Position numbers and translations under genes: made by a program
Notes under the pieces: generated by a model
The model's input: the letters and a program-made list of their open reading frames with translations, nothing else
The model's database searches: none
Told to the model about the DNA's origin: nothing
Assembly (NCBI RefSeq): GCF_003443675.1
Contig: NZ_CP031963.1
Span: forward strand, 4,996,501-5,060,500
From: Aquimarina sp. BL5
GTDB taxonomy: Bacteria; Bacteroidota; Bacteroidia; Flavobacteriales; Flavobacteriaceae
DNA length: 64,000 nucleotides
Direction: 5' to 3'
In this document: positions 35,114-44,355 of the stretch, piece by piece
Numbering within the stretch: the first letter of the stretch is position 1
Layout: each line of letters begins with the position of its first letter

Positions 35114-35138
35114 AGTATTAATTACGAATGAAGAATTG

Positions 35139-35146
35139 CAAATTTA
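35139..35146 (-). promoter_or_regulatory. Possible tmRNA promoter element
   Basis: TAAATTTG on the minus strand fits TAnnTTTG and lies 26 bases upstream of the mature tmRNA 5' end. RNase P trimming could remove the extra bases. No clear minus-33 element is seen. Confidence 0.4.
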
Positions 35147-35261
35147 TATTATTAAAACATATAAAAAACTGAACTCTTCACTCAAAATGGATGGCAAAGA
35201 TAATCATATTTGTCATATCTTAGCCGCGCTTTTACATAAACAAAATATATACCAAAACTAT

Positions 35262-36470
35262 ATGATTACATTCGGAATTATCAAAGAGCGTAAAAACCCG
35301 CCAGATCGTCGGGTAGTATTCTCACCAAATGGTCTTAGTGACACTGTGTCTAAATTTCCAGAGGCTTCTTTTAAGATAGAAAGTTCTGATATTAGAGTTT
35401 TTAGTGATGCGGATTATACGACCGAAGGTTTCGAAATTACGAATGATCTTTCTGATTGTGATGTTTTGTTAGGAGTAAAAGAAGTTCCAATTGATGCTTT
35501 GATTCCGAATAAAAAATACTTTTTCTTTTCGCATACTATTAAAAAACAACCTTATAATAGAAAGTTGCTTAATGCGATTCTGGATAAAAACATCGAATTT
35601 TATGATCACGAGGTGATTATTAATGAAAAAGGATTTAGGCTTATAGGTTTTGGTCGATATGCCGGTATCGTTGGTGCATATAATGGTTTTAGAGCGCTAG
35701 GTCTTAAAAATGATAGTTTTCAGCTTCCGAAAGCGGAAAGCTTGCCTGATCAAAAGACATTAGAATTAGAGTTATCCAAGATCAATTTACCAAATAAGAA
35801 GATCGTGCTTACTGGAAAAGGTAAGGTAGGTAGTGGTGCTAAAGAAATTTTGGATGCTATGAAGATCAAAGAAGTCTCTGTTGATGATTATCTAACGACA
35901 ACCTTTAATGAACCAGTCTATACGCAGATTGATGTTTTGGATTATAATAAACGAAAAGACGGTCGAGTGATTGATAAAAAAGATTTTTATATTAATCCAC
36001 AAGAATATAATAGTGATTTTATGAAATTTGCCAAAGTCAGTGATATGTATATTGCAGGTCACTTTTTTGGAGATGGAGCGCCTTTTATTTATACCAGAGA
36101 AGATGCAAAATCGGCGGACTTCAATATTAGTGTGGTAGCAGATGTTTCTTGTGATATTGATGGTCCTGTTGCAACAACAATTAGACCCTCTACTATTGCG
36201 GATCCTATTTATGGGTATCATCCGGGTAGAGAGGAAGAAGTAGATTTTAAAGATCCGGAGGCAGTAGTAGTAATGGCGGTAGATAATTTGCCTTGTGAAT
36301 TACCTAAGGATGCAAGCGAAGGTTTTGGAGATATGTTTTTAGAACACGTGATCCCTGCATTTTTTAATAATGATGTAGATGGAGTTTTAGAACGTGCAAG
36401 AATGACACAAGATGGTAAATTAACAACTAGATATGCCTATTTGCAGGATTATGTGGATGGAAAAGAATAG
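35262..36470 (+). CDS. Lys1/LKR-type saccharopine dehydrogenase family protein
   Basis: The 402-residue cytosolic oxidoreductase starts at ATG 35262 (MITFGIIKERKNPPDRR); the 42-residue upstream extension from a non-ATG codon has no coding character. The N-terminal AlaDH/PNT fold has KERKNPPDRRVVFSP, then VKEVPIDALIPNKKYFFFSHTIKKQPYN, the lysine-ketoglutarate reductase mark. KIVLTGKGKVGSGAKEIL is the NAD-binding motif. It may act in lysine metabolism through saccharopine; the exact reaction is not certain. It precedes pyrF by 28 bases. Confidence 0.8.
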   Translation: MITFGIIKERKNPPDRRVVFSPNGLSDTVSKFPEASFKIESSDIRVFSDADYTTEGFEITNDLSDCDVLLGVKEVPIDALIPNKKYFFFSHTIKKQPYNRKLLNAILDKNIEFYDHEVIINEKGFRLIGFGRYAGIVGAYNGFRALGLKNDSFQLPKAESLPDQKTLELELSKINLPNKKIVLTGKGKVGSGAKEILDAMKIKEVSVDDYLTTTFNEPVYTQIDVLDYNKRKDGRVIDKKDFYINPQEYNSDFMKFAKVSDMYIAGHFFGDGAPFIYTREDAKSADFNISVVADVSCDIDGPVATTIRPSTIADPIYGYHPGREEEVDFKDPEAVVVMAVDNLPCELPKDASEGFGDMFLEHVIPAFFNNDVDGVLERARMTQDGKLTTRYAYLQDYVDGKE

Positions 36471-36498
36471 TTTTGTACAATACAAATTATATTAGAAA

Positions 36499-37320
36499 AT
36501 GACGACTCAGGAACTTGTTGATCAAATATGGAAAAAGAAATCCTTTTTATGTGTAGGTTTGGATGTGGATTTAACTAAAATCCCTAAGCATTTATTAAAA
36601 GAGGAAGATCCAATTTTTGAGTTCAATAAAAAAATCATTGATGCTACGCACCATCTAGCGGTGGGGTATAAACCTAATATTGCTTTTTATGAAGCGTATG
36701 GACTAAAAGGATGGAAATCCTTAGAAAAAACGATCCAGTATTTAAATACCAATTACCCAGAAGTTTTTACAATTGCGGATGCAAAACGAGGAGATATTGG
36801 TAATACAAGCGCAATGTATGCCAAAGCTTTTTTTGAAGATCTGGAGTTTGATTCGATAACCGTGGCTCCTTATATGGGTAAGGATTCTATAGAACCGTTT
36901 TTAGAATTCCAGGAAAAACATACTATTATGTTAGCACTTACTTCTAATCAAGGTGCTTTTGATTTCCAAACTAAAAATGTTGATGGAAGAGAATTATATA
37001 AACAGGTATTAGAAACCTCTAAAGGCTGGAAGAATTCTGAGAACTTAATGTATGTAGTAGGAGCTACTAAAGCAGAATATCTGGCAGATATCAGAAAGAT
37101 TATTCCGGATAGTTTTTTACTGGTGCCTGGAGTCGGCGCTCAAGGAGGAAATCTACAAGATGTATGTAAATATGGAATTAATGATCAGATTGGATTATTA
37201 ATCAATTCATCCAGAGGAATTATATATGCTTCAAACGGATTAGATTTTGATATAGTTGCTGGAGAAAAAGCCAAAGAGCTTCAGCAACAAATGGAAGAAA
37301 TATTAGAGGATAAAAAATAA
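36499..37320 (+). CDS. pyrF: Orotidine 5'-phosphate decarboxylase
   Basis: The 273-residue enzyme makes UMP from [17 protein letters not shown], the catalytic motif [14 protein letters not shown] (Asp94, Lys96) and [11 protein letters not shown] are present, and the length fits the longer pyrF type 2 subfamily. It is 28 bases after the dehydrogenase gene and ends at a hairpin. Confidence 0.96.
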   Translation: MTTQELVDQIWKKKSFLCVGLDVDLTKIPKHLLKEEDPIFEFNKKIIDATHHLAVGYKPNIAFYEAYGLKGWKSLEKTIQYLNTNYPEVFTIADAKRGDIGNTSAMYAKAFFEDLEFDSITVAPYMGKDSIEPFLEFQEKHTIMLALTSNQGAFDFQTKNVDGRELYKQVLETSKGWKNSENLMYVVGATKAEYLADIRKIIPDSFLLVPGVGAQGGNLQDVCKYGINDQIGLLINSSRGIIYASNGLDFDIVAGEKAKELQQQMEEILEDKK

Positions 37321-37354
37321 AAAAGGAAACTGAATGTATACTCAATTTCCTTTT
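37321..37354 (+). terminator. Terminator after pyrF
   Basis: AAAAGGAAA (37321-37329) pairs with TTTCCTTTT (37346-37354). TGA/TCA inside extends the stem past one mismatch. T-rich sequence follows directly after the stop codon. Confidence 0.7.
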
Positions 37355-37409
37355 TCTTTTAAATCAACAACTTCGAGAAAATAACTTTCGTTTATGAGGA
37401 TTTAAAAAA

Positions 37410-37526
37410 TTAACGTCTATTGGCTCTAAATACTTGTTTTGCGTATCCCACAAGTCCATATGTGATAAAAAATACAACAAGTGATAAAAACCCATAGAAA
37501 ATAATGTTAAGTAATACTGAATCCAT
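37410..37526 (-). CDS. Small membrane protein, 38 residues
   Basis: The frame MDSVLLNIIFYGFLSLVVFF..VFRANRR has one membrane helix (about residues 6-28) and a basic C-terminal tail KQVFRANRR, so N-out/C-in topology is likely. It uses codons typical of the neighbours and sits in an otherwise empty 350-base interval. No family is recognised. Confidence 0.55.
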   Translation of the reverse strand: MDSVLLNIIFYGFLSLVVFFITYGLVGYAKQVFRANRR

Positions 37527-37555
37527 AGCCCCAAGATTTTAAAATTAATATTTTT

Positions 37556-37583
37556 TCCTACAAGATAAGTATTTTTTGTAGGA
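37556..37583. promoter_or_regulatory. Inverted repeat upstream of the small membrane protein
   Basis: TCCTACAA (37556-37563) and TTGTAGGA (37576-37583) are perfect eight-base arms 12 bases apart. They lie between the divergent small gene and the BtuF-like gene, so they may be an operator. Confidence 0.35.
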
Positions 37584-37671
37584 GCTCCTAATTTTAAATG
37601 CTTAATTATTAGCGGTTTATGATTTATTTATGATTAACGCAGAACTTGATAAGTAGGTTAAGGAAAAAAGT

Positions 37672-38454
37672 ATGATGTATACAGATCAATTAGGTAGAGC
37701 GATAAAAGTGTCAGTAACTCCTATGAGGATTGTATCGTTGGTTCCTTCACAGACTGAACTTCTGGTTACTTTAGGTTTGTCTGATGCTATAGTTGGTGTA
37801 ACTAAATTTTGTGTGCATCCGGATGCAATAAGAAAAGAAAAGAAGATAGTAGGAGGAACTAAGAATATTCATTTGGATAAAATTCGTGAATTGAATCCTG
37901 ATATTATTTTGTGTAATAAAGAGGAAAACACAAAAGAGATTGTAGAAATATTAGAAAAACAGTATCCGGTTCACGTTTCAGATATAAGTACTGTAGAAGA
38001 GTCTTTAGAATTGATTGATCAATATGGCGAGATTTTTAAGAAGGCTGACCAGGCTGCAATACTAATTTCTGAAATTAGATCAGAGTTGAAGAGTTTTTTA
38101 GAATTTGTAAAGGATAAACCGCAAAAAAAAATAGCTTATTTTATTTGGCGTAAGCCCTGGATGGTAACAGGTAAAGGAACATTTATTCACCATTTGTTAG
38201 AGGTCAATGGATTTATAAATATGTTTGGAACTCAGAATCGTTATCCAGAAATTTCCGAAGAACAATTATCAAAGTTAAAAGATCTTGATCTTGTCTTGTT
38301 ATCATCAGAACCGTTTCCTTTTTCTGAAGAGCATAAGAATGAAGTATTAAAAATGCTTCCGGATACGAAGGTAATTTTAGTAGATGGAGAGTATTTTTCT
38401 TGGTATGGATCAAGACTAGCGCAAGCTTTTAGGTATTTTCGAACGCTTCATTAG
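37672..38454 (+). CDS. Cytosolic BtuF/FhuD-like helical-backbone receptor
   Basis: The 260-residue protein has the fold of periplasmic cobalamin/iron-siderophore binders: RIVSLVPSQTELLVTLGLSDAIVGVTKFC, LNPDIILCNKEEN, PWMVTGKGTFIHHLLEVNG and LSKLKDLDLVLLSSEPFPF. It lacks a signal peptide, so it should be cytosolic. It may bind cobalamin or another corrin inside the cell; icmF at 49 kb needs B12. No ABC transporter lies beside it. Confidence 0.8.
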   Translation: MMYTDQLGRAIKVSVTPMRIVSLVPSQTELLVTLGLSDAIVGVTKFCVHPDAIRKEKKIVGGTKNIHLDKIRELNPDIILCNKEENTKEIVEILEKQYPVHVSDISTVEESLELIDQYGEIFKKADQAAILISEIRSELKSFLEFVKDKPQKKIAYFIWRKPWMVTGKGTFIHHLLEVNGFINMFGTQNRYPEISEEQLSKLKDLDLVLLSSEPFPFSEEHKNEVLKMLPDTKVILVDGEYFSWYGSRLAQAFRYFRTLH

Positions 38455-38541
38455 AATAAATATGTTGAACAATACATTAATTACTGTTAACGCTACATCT
38501 GGCGAACAATAAGTTAGTATCTTTACACAGCAAGATACGTT

Positions 38542-39327
38542 ATGCTTAACTACTCGATATATCGCCATCCAGAGAATACTAACTGGGTAACTTTTGTTCA
38601 CGGAGCAGGAGGTAGTTCTTCTATTTGGTTTAAACAGGTTAGGGAATTTAGAAGGCATTATAATGTGCTGTTACTAGATCTCCGAGGTCATGGGAAATCT
38701 AAACTAGCTTTTAAGGATGCATTTAATTTTAAATATACATTTGACTTTATTACCGACGATATTGTCGAGGTGATTGATAAAGAAAATATCGCTAAATCCC
38801 ATTTTGTAGGAATTTCACTTGGTACAATATTAATCAGAAATTTAGCAGAGAAACATCCAACAAGAGTGCAAAGTATGATTATGGGTGGTGCTATTATGAA
38901 ATTAAACCTAAGATCTCAAGTATTGATGAAGTTAGGTGTTGTTTTTAAGTCAGTAGTTCCATATATGTTTCTATATAAGCTTTTCGCTTTTATTATTATG
39001 CCAAAAAAGAACCATAAACAGTCTAGGCTACTATTTGCTAATGAGGCTAAAAAACTATATCAAAAAGAGTTTATTAGATGGTTTAGGCTAACGTCAGAAA
39101 TTAATCCTCTATTACGTTTTTTTAGAGATAAGGATATTAAGATACCGACACTATACGTTATGGGAGAAGAAGATTATTTGTTTTTACCATCTATAGAAAA
39201 AATAGTATCCATCCATGAGTTTTCCAATCTTTTCGTAGTTAAGAATTCAGGGCATGTAGTTAATGTAGAACAGCCAGAAGTTTTTAATAAAGAATCACTT
39301 TCGTTTTTAAATGAATTTTCCGTTTAA
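38542..39327 (+). CDS. Alpha/beta hydrolase
   Basis: The 261-residue protein has the oxyanion segment VTFVHGAGGSSSIW, DLRGHGKSK, the nucleophile elbow GISLG with Ser92, an acidic residue in MGEEDYLF and the His of NSGHVVNVEQP. It is therefore a complete alpha/beta hydrolase with unknown substrate. A basic lid region (KKNHKQSRLLFANEAKKL) suggests a membrane-near substrate. It stands alone. Confidence 0.9.
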   Translation: MLNYSIYRHPENTNWVTFVHGAGGSSSIWFKQVREFRRHYNVLLLDLRGHGKSKLAFKDAFNFKYTFDFITDDIVEVIDKENIAKSHFVGISLGTILIRNLAEKHPTRVQSMIMGGAIMKLNLRSQVLMKLGVVFKSVVPYMFLYKLFAFIIMPKKNHKQSRLLFANEAKKLYQKEFIRWFRLTSEINPLLRFFRDKDIKIPTLYVMGEEDYLFLPSIEKIVSIHEFSNLFVVKNSGHVVNVEQPEVFNKESLSFLNEFSV

Positions 39328-39333
39328 AGACGT

Positions 39334-39507
39334 TTAAGAACAATGTTCTATTTTTTTAATTTCGGTCAAAATTTTATTTGCTTCCTCGTGTAAAAGATCG
39401 CTTTTTTCTTTATTCTTAATAGCAAGATTATACGCACTTTTCATTAATCTGCAATATCGCTTTTGTAGTTTTTGAAGATCAGTTTTGTCTTTAGACCAAT
39501 AAAACAT
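39334..39507 (-). CDS. Lacal_2735 family small protein
   Basis: This 57-residue frame begins MFYWSKDKTDLQKLQKRYCRLMKSAYNLA and ends EANKILTEIKKIEHCS. The pattern (LQKKYxxLxxEAxxLS..N...SD....EAxxIxxEIxx) is that of the Lacal_2735 family of flavobacteria. It is a charged helical hairpin of unknown function. It is convergent with the alpha/beta hydrolase gene. Confidence 0.75.
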   Translation of the reverse strand: MFYWSKDKTDLQKLQKRYCRLMKSAYNLAIKNKEKSDLLHEEANKILTEIKKIEHCS

Positions 39508-39590
39508 TTTACGTTCTTTTTGTACAAAAGTATTAGATGTAATTTAATTAGATTCTTAAGAGGTAGTTAAGGTTATCTAATAGTATACTA

Positions 39591-39625
39591 AAAAGGGTAG
39601 TATGATTTTCTCATACTACCCTTTT
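39591..39625 (-). terminator. Terminator after the SusD gene
   Basis: AAAAGGGTAGTATGA (39591-39605) and its exact complement (39611-39625) form a perfect 15-base stem with a 5-base loop. On the minus strand the stem ends in T's, 29 bases past the SusD stop. Confidence 0.85.
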
Positions 39626-39653
39626 ATAGTTTTTAATTAAATGATATTATTTT

Positions 39654-41018
39654 CTAGTATCCGTCGTTTTGTGGTAAAAGGTTCGGATTTACGTTTATTT
39701 CTCTTTGTGGAATTGGTAGGACTAATCTACTATCATCAAAAGGTAAAGTCGCAATAGGGATTTCTAATCTTTTAAAATCGTGTAGTTTATGTCCCTCAAA
39801 AGCTAATTCTTTTAATCTCTCCAAAATGATATCTACATATGTTAAATCAGTTAATAGAAAAGCATTCGATCTAAATCGCACTGTATTAACATCGTTTATA
39901 GGATCTGTTCCTATTGCTGTACCTAGAATAAAATTAGACTCAGCACGGATAAGATGCATTTCTGGCAACCTGAGGAATGGGATGTTTGCATTACCAAAAA
40001 TCCATTTGAATGATGCAATACCGGATCCTGTTTCGTTATCGATATAAAAATAACCCGCTCTCGAATCATTAAAATCATCAAAAATCCCGAAAAAAGCGTC
40101 TTCGATCGATATATCAGGGTTTCCTGGTCTTCCTCCGAATCTGTCGGTAGCCCAAAATGTATTCATACTGTTAGCTCCATCTGAATCTGTTACTTGCCAA
40201 GCAAAAATATCTTCCGTAGAGTTATCATCATTGTTGTAGGCATCATCAAGTGAACTTGTTAATAAGAATCTTCCCGATTGTATTACTTCATTAGATAAGT
40301 CTCTTGCAGCTTCATAATTACCAATTTGTAATTGTATTCTAGCCAATAAAGCTTTGGCTGCGTTGCTAGAAGCAAAAACACCATTGGTGTCAGGTAATAG
40401 TACAATTGCATCTTCTAAATCATTGATAATAAAATCATACACTTCACCAATCGTATTTCTAGATGGATAAGTGACATCATCTAATGTAATTACTGGAGTT
40501 CTGATAATAGGAACACCAGGCTCTCCATCATTGATTCTATTATTATTATGTTTAGAGAAAAAACGTAATAAATCAAAATAAGTAAGAGCTCTTAAAAATT
40601 TGGCTTGACCTTCTACAGAGTTTTTACTATCAAGGTTTTCAAAAACGTCTAGATTATCAAGAACTATGTTTGCTTGATTACTGATGTTATATCCGTTTAA
40701 CCATAAATTAGCCACGAAGGTGTTATTTGTGTTAATCACCTTAGTGTTAAACTCACCAGGATCAGAAAATGTACCATTCCATTTCAGTTCTTGATCGTTA
40801 GCTAATAGTTCCGCGATTGTATAAATCTGACCACCATAACTTGCCGCTTGTCCAGCTTGAGCATATGCTCCAACAAGGATGTTAGTCACTTTTGCTGGTG
40901 TATCAAAAGCATCCTCAGTAGTTAATGCTTGATTTGGGTCAATGTCTAACTGATTCTCACAACTTACGGAGATTATCGAAAGAGTGAATACTATTATTAT
41001 TTTTATATATGTTTTCAT
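39654..41018 (-). CDS. SusD/RagB-type outer-membrane lipoprotein
   Basis: The 454-residue protein has a lipoprotein signal (SIISVSC, lipid Cys20). The SusD fold follows: TTEDAFDTPAKVTNILVGAYA, then AKFLRALTYFDLLRFF, and a C-terminal RLPEMHLIRAES and LKELAFEGHKLHDFKRL. It caps the SusC pore and binds the substrate. It is 46 bases downstream of SusC, as usual. No glycoside hydrolase, sulfatase or peptidase accompanies the pair, so the ligand cannot be inferred. Confidence 0.95.
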   Translation of the reverse strand: MKTYIKIIIVFTLSIISVSCENQLDIDPNQALTTEDAFDTPAKVTNILVGAYAQAGQAASYGGQIYTIAELLANDQELKWNGTFSDPGEFNTKVINTNNTFVANLWLNGYNISNQANIVLDNLDVFENLDSKNSVEGQAKFLRALTYFDLLRFFSKHNNNRINDGEPGVPIIRTPVITLDDVTYPSRNTIGEVYDFIINDLEDAIVLLPDTNGVFASSNAAKALLARIQLQIGNYEAARDLSNEVIQSGRFLLTSSLDDAYNNDDNSTEDIFAWQVTDSDGANSMNTFWATDRFGGRPGNPDISIEDAFFGIFDDFNDSRAGYFYIDNETGSGIASFKWIFGNANIPFLRLPEMHLIRAESNFILGTAIGTDPINDVNTVRFRSNAFLLTDLTYVDIILERLKELAFEGHKLHDFKRLEIPIATLPFDDSRLVLPIPQREINVNPNLLPQNDGY

Positions 41019-41064
41019 TTTTTTTACTTTAAGATTTTAATATTAAATTTTAAAAATCGAATTT

Positions 41065-44000
41065 TTAGAATTCAATATTTATTCCTAGTGTATATGTTTT
41101 TGCAGGAGGAGCCGAGTAAAAGGAAGTACCAGTTCTCACTCCAGAATTCCCATTAAAATCTGCTGTAGATTCTGGATCGTATCCTTCATAATCAGTAATC
41201 GTTAATAGGTTAAGACCGCTAAAATAAAATCTTACTTTTTCCATATAAAACTTTTTAGAGTACGTAGGGTTGATTGTGTATCCTAAAGTAATATTTCTTA
41301 GTCTTATAAAATCTGCTTCTTCTAGGTAACGGGTAGAATCTGCTTGACCATTCTCTTGATTTAACCTTGCTTGAGGCACATCCGTTATATCTCCAGGATT
41401 TTGCCATCTATCTAGTTGATCTACAGTTTGATTGTCAAAGAATTTACCATTTCCGGAAGTAAATTTACCTGCTTGATCAAAAATTGAAGCTCCAAACTCT
41501 CCTTGAAAAATGAATTGAAAATCTAAGCCTTTTATTTTTAAAGTATTTGTAAATCCAATTTGATAATCAGGAAAAGGGTCTCCAGTAACAATTCTGTTAG
41601 CTTTAGAAATACTATTCGTTAATGTTTTATCTAATGAACCGTCTGCGTTTACGGTATTGGTATAGAATAACGCATCTCCATTAGCTGAATCAACACCTGC
41701 ATATTCATATAGGTAAAAAGAAGAAACCGCTTCACCTTTTCTTATAATATTCACACCATCTATAATATCTCCACTTGGAAGATCAGTGATTTCATTGTCG
41801 TTTTTAGTAAATAATGCTCCTACATTCCAGGTAAGTGATGGTTTAGAAATAATTCTTGCATTAATACTTAATTCAAATCCTTTATTTACTATTTCACCTA
41901 TATTTCTAACAACTGATGTAAAACCAGATGTACCAGGTAGCGGTTGGTTAAATAACAAGTCATTAGTGGTTTTGTTATAATAATCGAATTCTCCTGAAAT
42001 AGTATTGTTGAATAACCCAAAATCTACTCCTAAGTCATATTGAGTAGTTTTTTCCCAACGTAATTCGTTATCTCCTAATTGAATTGGTGATACTCCAAGT
42101 CGTTCATCATAGGTTGTTACTCCATAAAGATCTTTGCTAGCAAAGTTTCCTATTTCTGCATTTCCTGTAATACCCCAACTACCTCTTAGTTTAAACTTGT
42201 TTAGGAAATTAGAATTAACTAAAAATCTTTCATTACTAACTACCCAAGCTGCTGATGCTGCTGGGAACCAACCAAATTGTGAATCTTCACCGAATCTAGA
42301 AGAACCATCACGACGAATACTTAGGTTGAAAAGGTATTTTTCTGCTATAGAAAAACGTGACCTCGCAAAGTATGATAAAAAGTTATACTTAGTTTTATTA
42401 GATCCTCCATTTGTGATTAAAACTGCATTGTCTAATGTTTGTAAATCATCTGATGGAAATCCTTGTCCAATAGTAAATTGACTTTTACGATTAGTTTCCT
42501 CAAAACTTCCACCCAGAGTGGCTGAAAAGTCTACAGATTCTCCAAAAGTTCGCTTATAACTTAGGTAATTGGTAAAAATGTAACGTTCTGTAATAGCATT
42601 ACTAACTGTACCAACGCCTCCTGCAGATGCGAATTCGGTTAAACTTCCTGAGAATCTTTCAGCATTTTGGTTATTAGCATCATATCCAATTTCAGATTTA
42701 TATTGTAGATAATCATTTAAATAAAAATCACCATAAATGTTTGCTGTAGTTCTCCAAATATCTGTAACAAATCTTCCTGTTTGTTCTTGTCCAAGAAAGT
42801 TTTGAAACAACGTTGAATTACCATCTACATTAGCTGTTCCGTCTTCTAATAACGCTGGTGTTAATGGAGATTGAGCTATAGATTGAAGCGGAGAGATAAA
42901 AGCATTATCATTAGATAATCGATCGATGGTTACCTTAGATAGATTAATATTTACCCCAACTGTAGATTTTTCTGTAATATCAGCATCTACTTTACCTCTT
43001 AAAGTGTAGCGATCTAACTCATTTCCTAAGATGATACCTTCAGTTTTGTTATACGAAGTAGAAAGGAAGTATTTTATTTTTTCACCTCCTCCAGATGCGG
43101 ATAGGTCTATATCTTGAGTAATACCTTCTACTAATGCTAAGTCCTGCCAATCGGTATCTACTTCATTATTTCTCCAATCACGACCTAATGATAATTGATC
43201 AAATTGTGTTTCGATCTCAGTTAAAGAAAGACCACTGTTTAGTACAGCCTCCGTATAAAGTTCTACATATTCTTCAGAGTTCAAAAATTCTCTTTTATTC
43301 GTAGCAAAGTTCCATCCCGATGCTGTGTTTAAAGTAACCTTTGTTTTTCCTGCTTTTCCCTTTTTTGTGGTGATGATAATAACACCATTTGTTCCTCTGG
43401 CACCATAGATAGCCGCTGAAGAAGCATCTTTCAGAAAATCGATAGAATCAATATCGTTAGGGTTAAGACCAATTAATGGATTGATAGGGGAGTTGTTTAT
43501 AGATTCGTCGTCATTAATTAAGGGCACTCCATCTAATACGTACAAGGGTTCCTGAGATGCTCCAATGGTAGAAATACCTCTAATCCTAACTTTAATTCCA
43601 GATTCTACTCTTCCAGAAAGTTGGGTAATTTGTACTCCAGTTACTTTACTAGTCATTAATGACTGAATACCAGGAGTATTGATATCTGCTATATCATTAG
43701 CTCGAATACTAGATATACTAGCAGTTATTTCTTTTTTAGAAGAACTACCATATCCAATCAAGACTATTTGGTCTAGACCTTCAACATTGTCTTTCAGTGT
43801 AATATTTATTACTGTTGATCCGGTAATAACAATTTCTTTTGTTTCAAAACCAACGTAAGAAAATATTAAAGTATCGCCAGAGTTAGCTTCGATAGAATAG
43901 TTTCCGTCAAAATCTGTTTGAACTCCATTATTGGTGTTTTTTACCAGAATGTTTGTTCCCGGAAGTGGGATTCCTGATTGGTCAATAACCGTACCTGTTA

Positions 44001-44079
44001 TTGTTTTCTCTTGAGCTTCAATAACTCCAGAGCATAGAAGCATAAGCATAGCTATGCTAAGTTTGATTAAGTTTTTCAT
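41065..44079 (-). CDS. SusC/RagA-type TonB-dependent receptor
   Basis: The 1004-residue outer-membrane importer has a signal peptide ending VIEAQ and a carboxypeptidase-like beta-sandwich (about 27-105, TGTVIDQSGIPLPGTNILVKN). The plug domain has the SusC signature PLYVLDGVPL and NPNDIDSIDFLKDASSAAIYG. A long beta-barrel follows, ending YTLGINIEF. It takes up a nutrient with SusD. No anti-sigma or hybrid regulator lies near, so control must be elsewhere. Confidence 0.96.
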   Translation of the reverse strand: MKNLIKLSIAMLMLLCSGVIEAQEKTITGTVIDQSGIPLPGTNILVKNTNNGVQTDFDGNYSIEANSGDTLIFSYVGFETKEIVITGSTVINITLKDNVEGLDQIVLIGYGSSSKKEITASISSIRANDIADINTPGIQSLMTSKVTGVQITQLSGRVESGIKVRIRGISTIGASQEPLYVLDGVPLINDDESINNSPINPLIGLNPNDIDSIDFLKDASSAAIYGARGTNGVIIITTKKGKAGKTKVTLNTASGWNFATNKREFLNSEEYVELYTEAVLNSGLSLTEIETQFDQLSLGRDWRNNEVDTDWQDLALVEGITQDIDLSASGGGEKIKYFLSTSYNKTEGIILGNELDRYTLRGKVDADITEKSTVGVNINLSKVTIDRLSNDNAFISPLQSIAQSPLTPALLEDGTANVDGNSTLFQNFLGQEQTGRFVTDIWRTTANIYGDFYLNDYLQYKSEIGYDANNQNAERFSGSLTEFASAGGVGTVSNAITERYIFTNYLSYKRTFGESVDFSATLGGSFEETNRKSQFTIGQGFPSDDLQTLDNAVLITNGGSNKTKYNFLSYFARSRFSIAEKYLFNLSIRRDGSSRFGEDSQFGWFPAASAAWVVSNERFLVNSNFLNKFKLRGSWGITGNAEIGNFASKDLYGVTTYDERLGVSPIQLGDNELRWEKTTQYDLGVDFGLFNNTISGEFDYYNKTTNDLLFNQPLPGTSGFTSVVRNIGEIVNKGFELSINARIISKPSLTWNVGALFTKNDNEITDLPSGDIIDGVNIIRKGEAVSSFYLYEYAGVDSANGDALFYTNTVNADGSLDKTLTNSISKANRIVTGDPFPDYQIGFTNTLKIKGLDFQFIFQGEFGASIFDQAGKFTSGNGKFFDNQTVDQLDRWQNPGDITDVPQARLNQENGQADSTRYLEEADFIRLRNITLGYTINPTYSKKFYMEKVRFYFSGLNLLTITDYEGYDPESTADFNGNSGVRTGTSFYSAPPAKTYTLGINIEF

Positions 44080-44103
44080 TGAGGGCGTTTTTTAAATCGG
44101 GCG

Positions 44104-44111
44104 CAAAATTA
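44104..44111 (-). promoter_or_regulatory. SusC promoter minus-7 element
   Basis: TAATTTTG on the minus strand fits TAnnTTTG and lies 24 bases before the SusC ATG. A T-rich minus-33 region lies about 20 bases upstream. The 5' leader would be short. Confidence 0.5.
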
Positions 44112-44355
44112 CGTTAATCCCGTAAGAAAAACACCCCTACATCAGAATAACCTATTAGAAATGATAGGTTTTTATTGAGAATATCGAAACTTATTCAAGA
44201 GGCAAATTTCCTTATTCTTAGTGAATATGGAAATTGTTTGTTATTCTAATAGCAAAACAGATAAAAGTGTGAGTTTATGTGAAAAATTAAAAAATCGTTA
44301 AAATTAGTATTTGATTCGATAAAAAGTAGGCGCTGTACGTTTATTCTTTCGTGTA

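Noticed and set aside
35136..35261. N-terminal extension of the Lys1-like dehydrogenase
   Set aside because: The start codon is not ATG and the 42 residues lack family similarity; ATG 35262 fits the family start.
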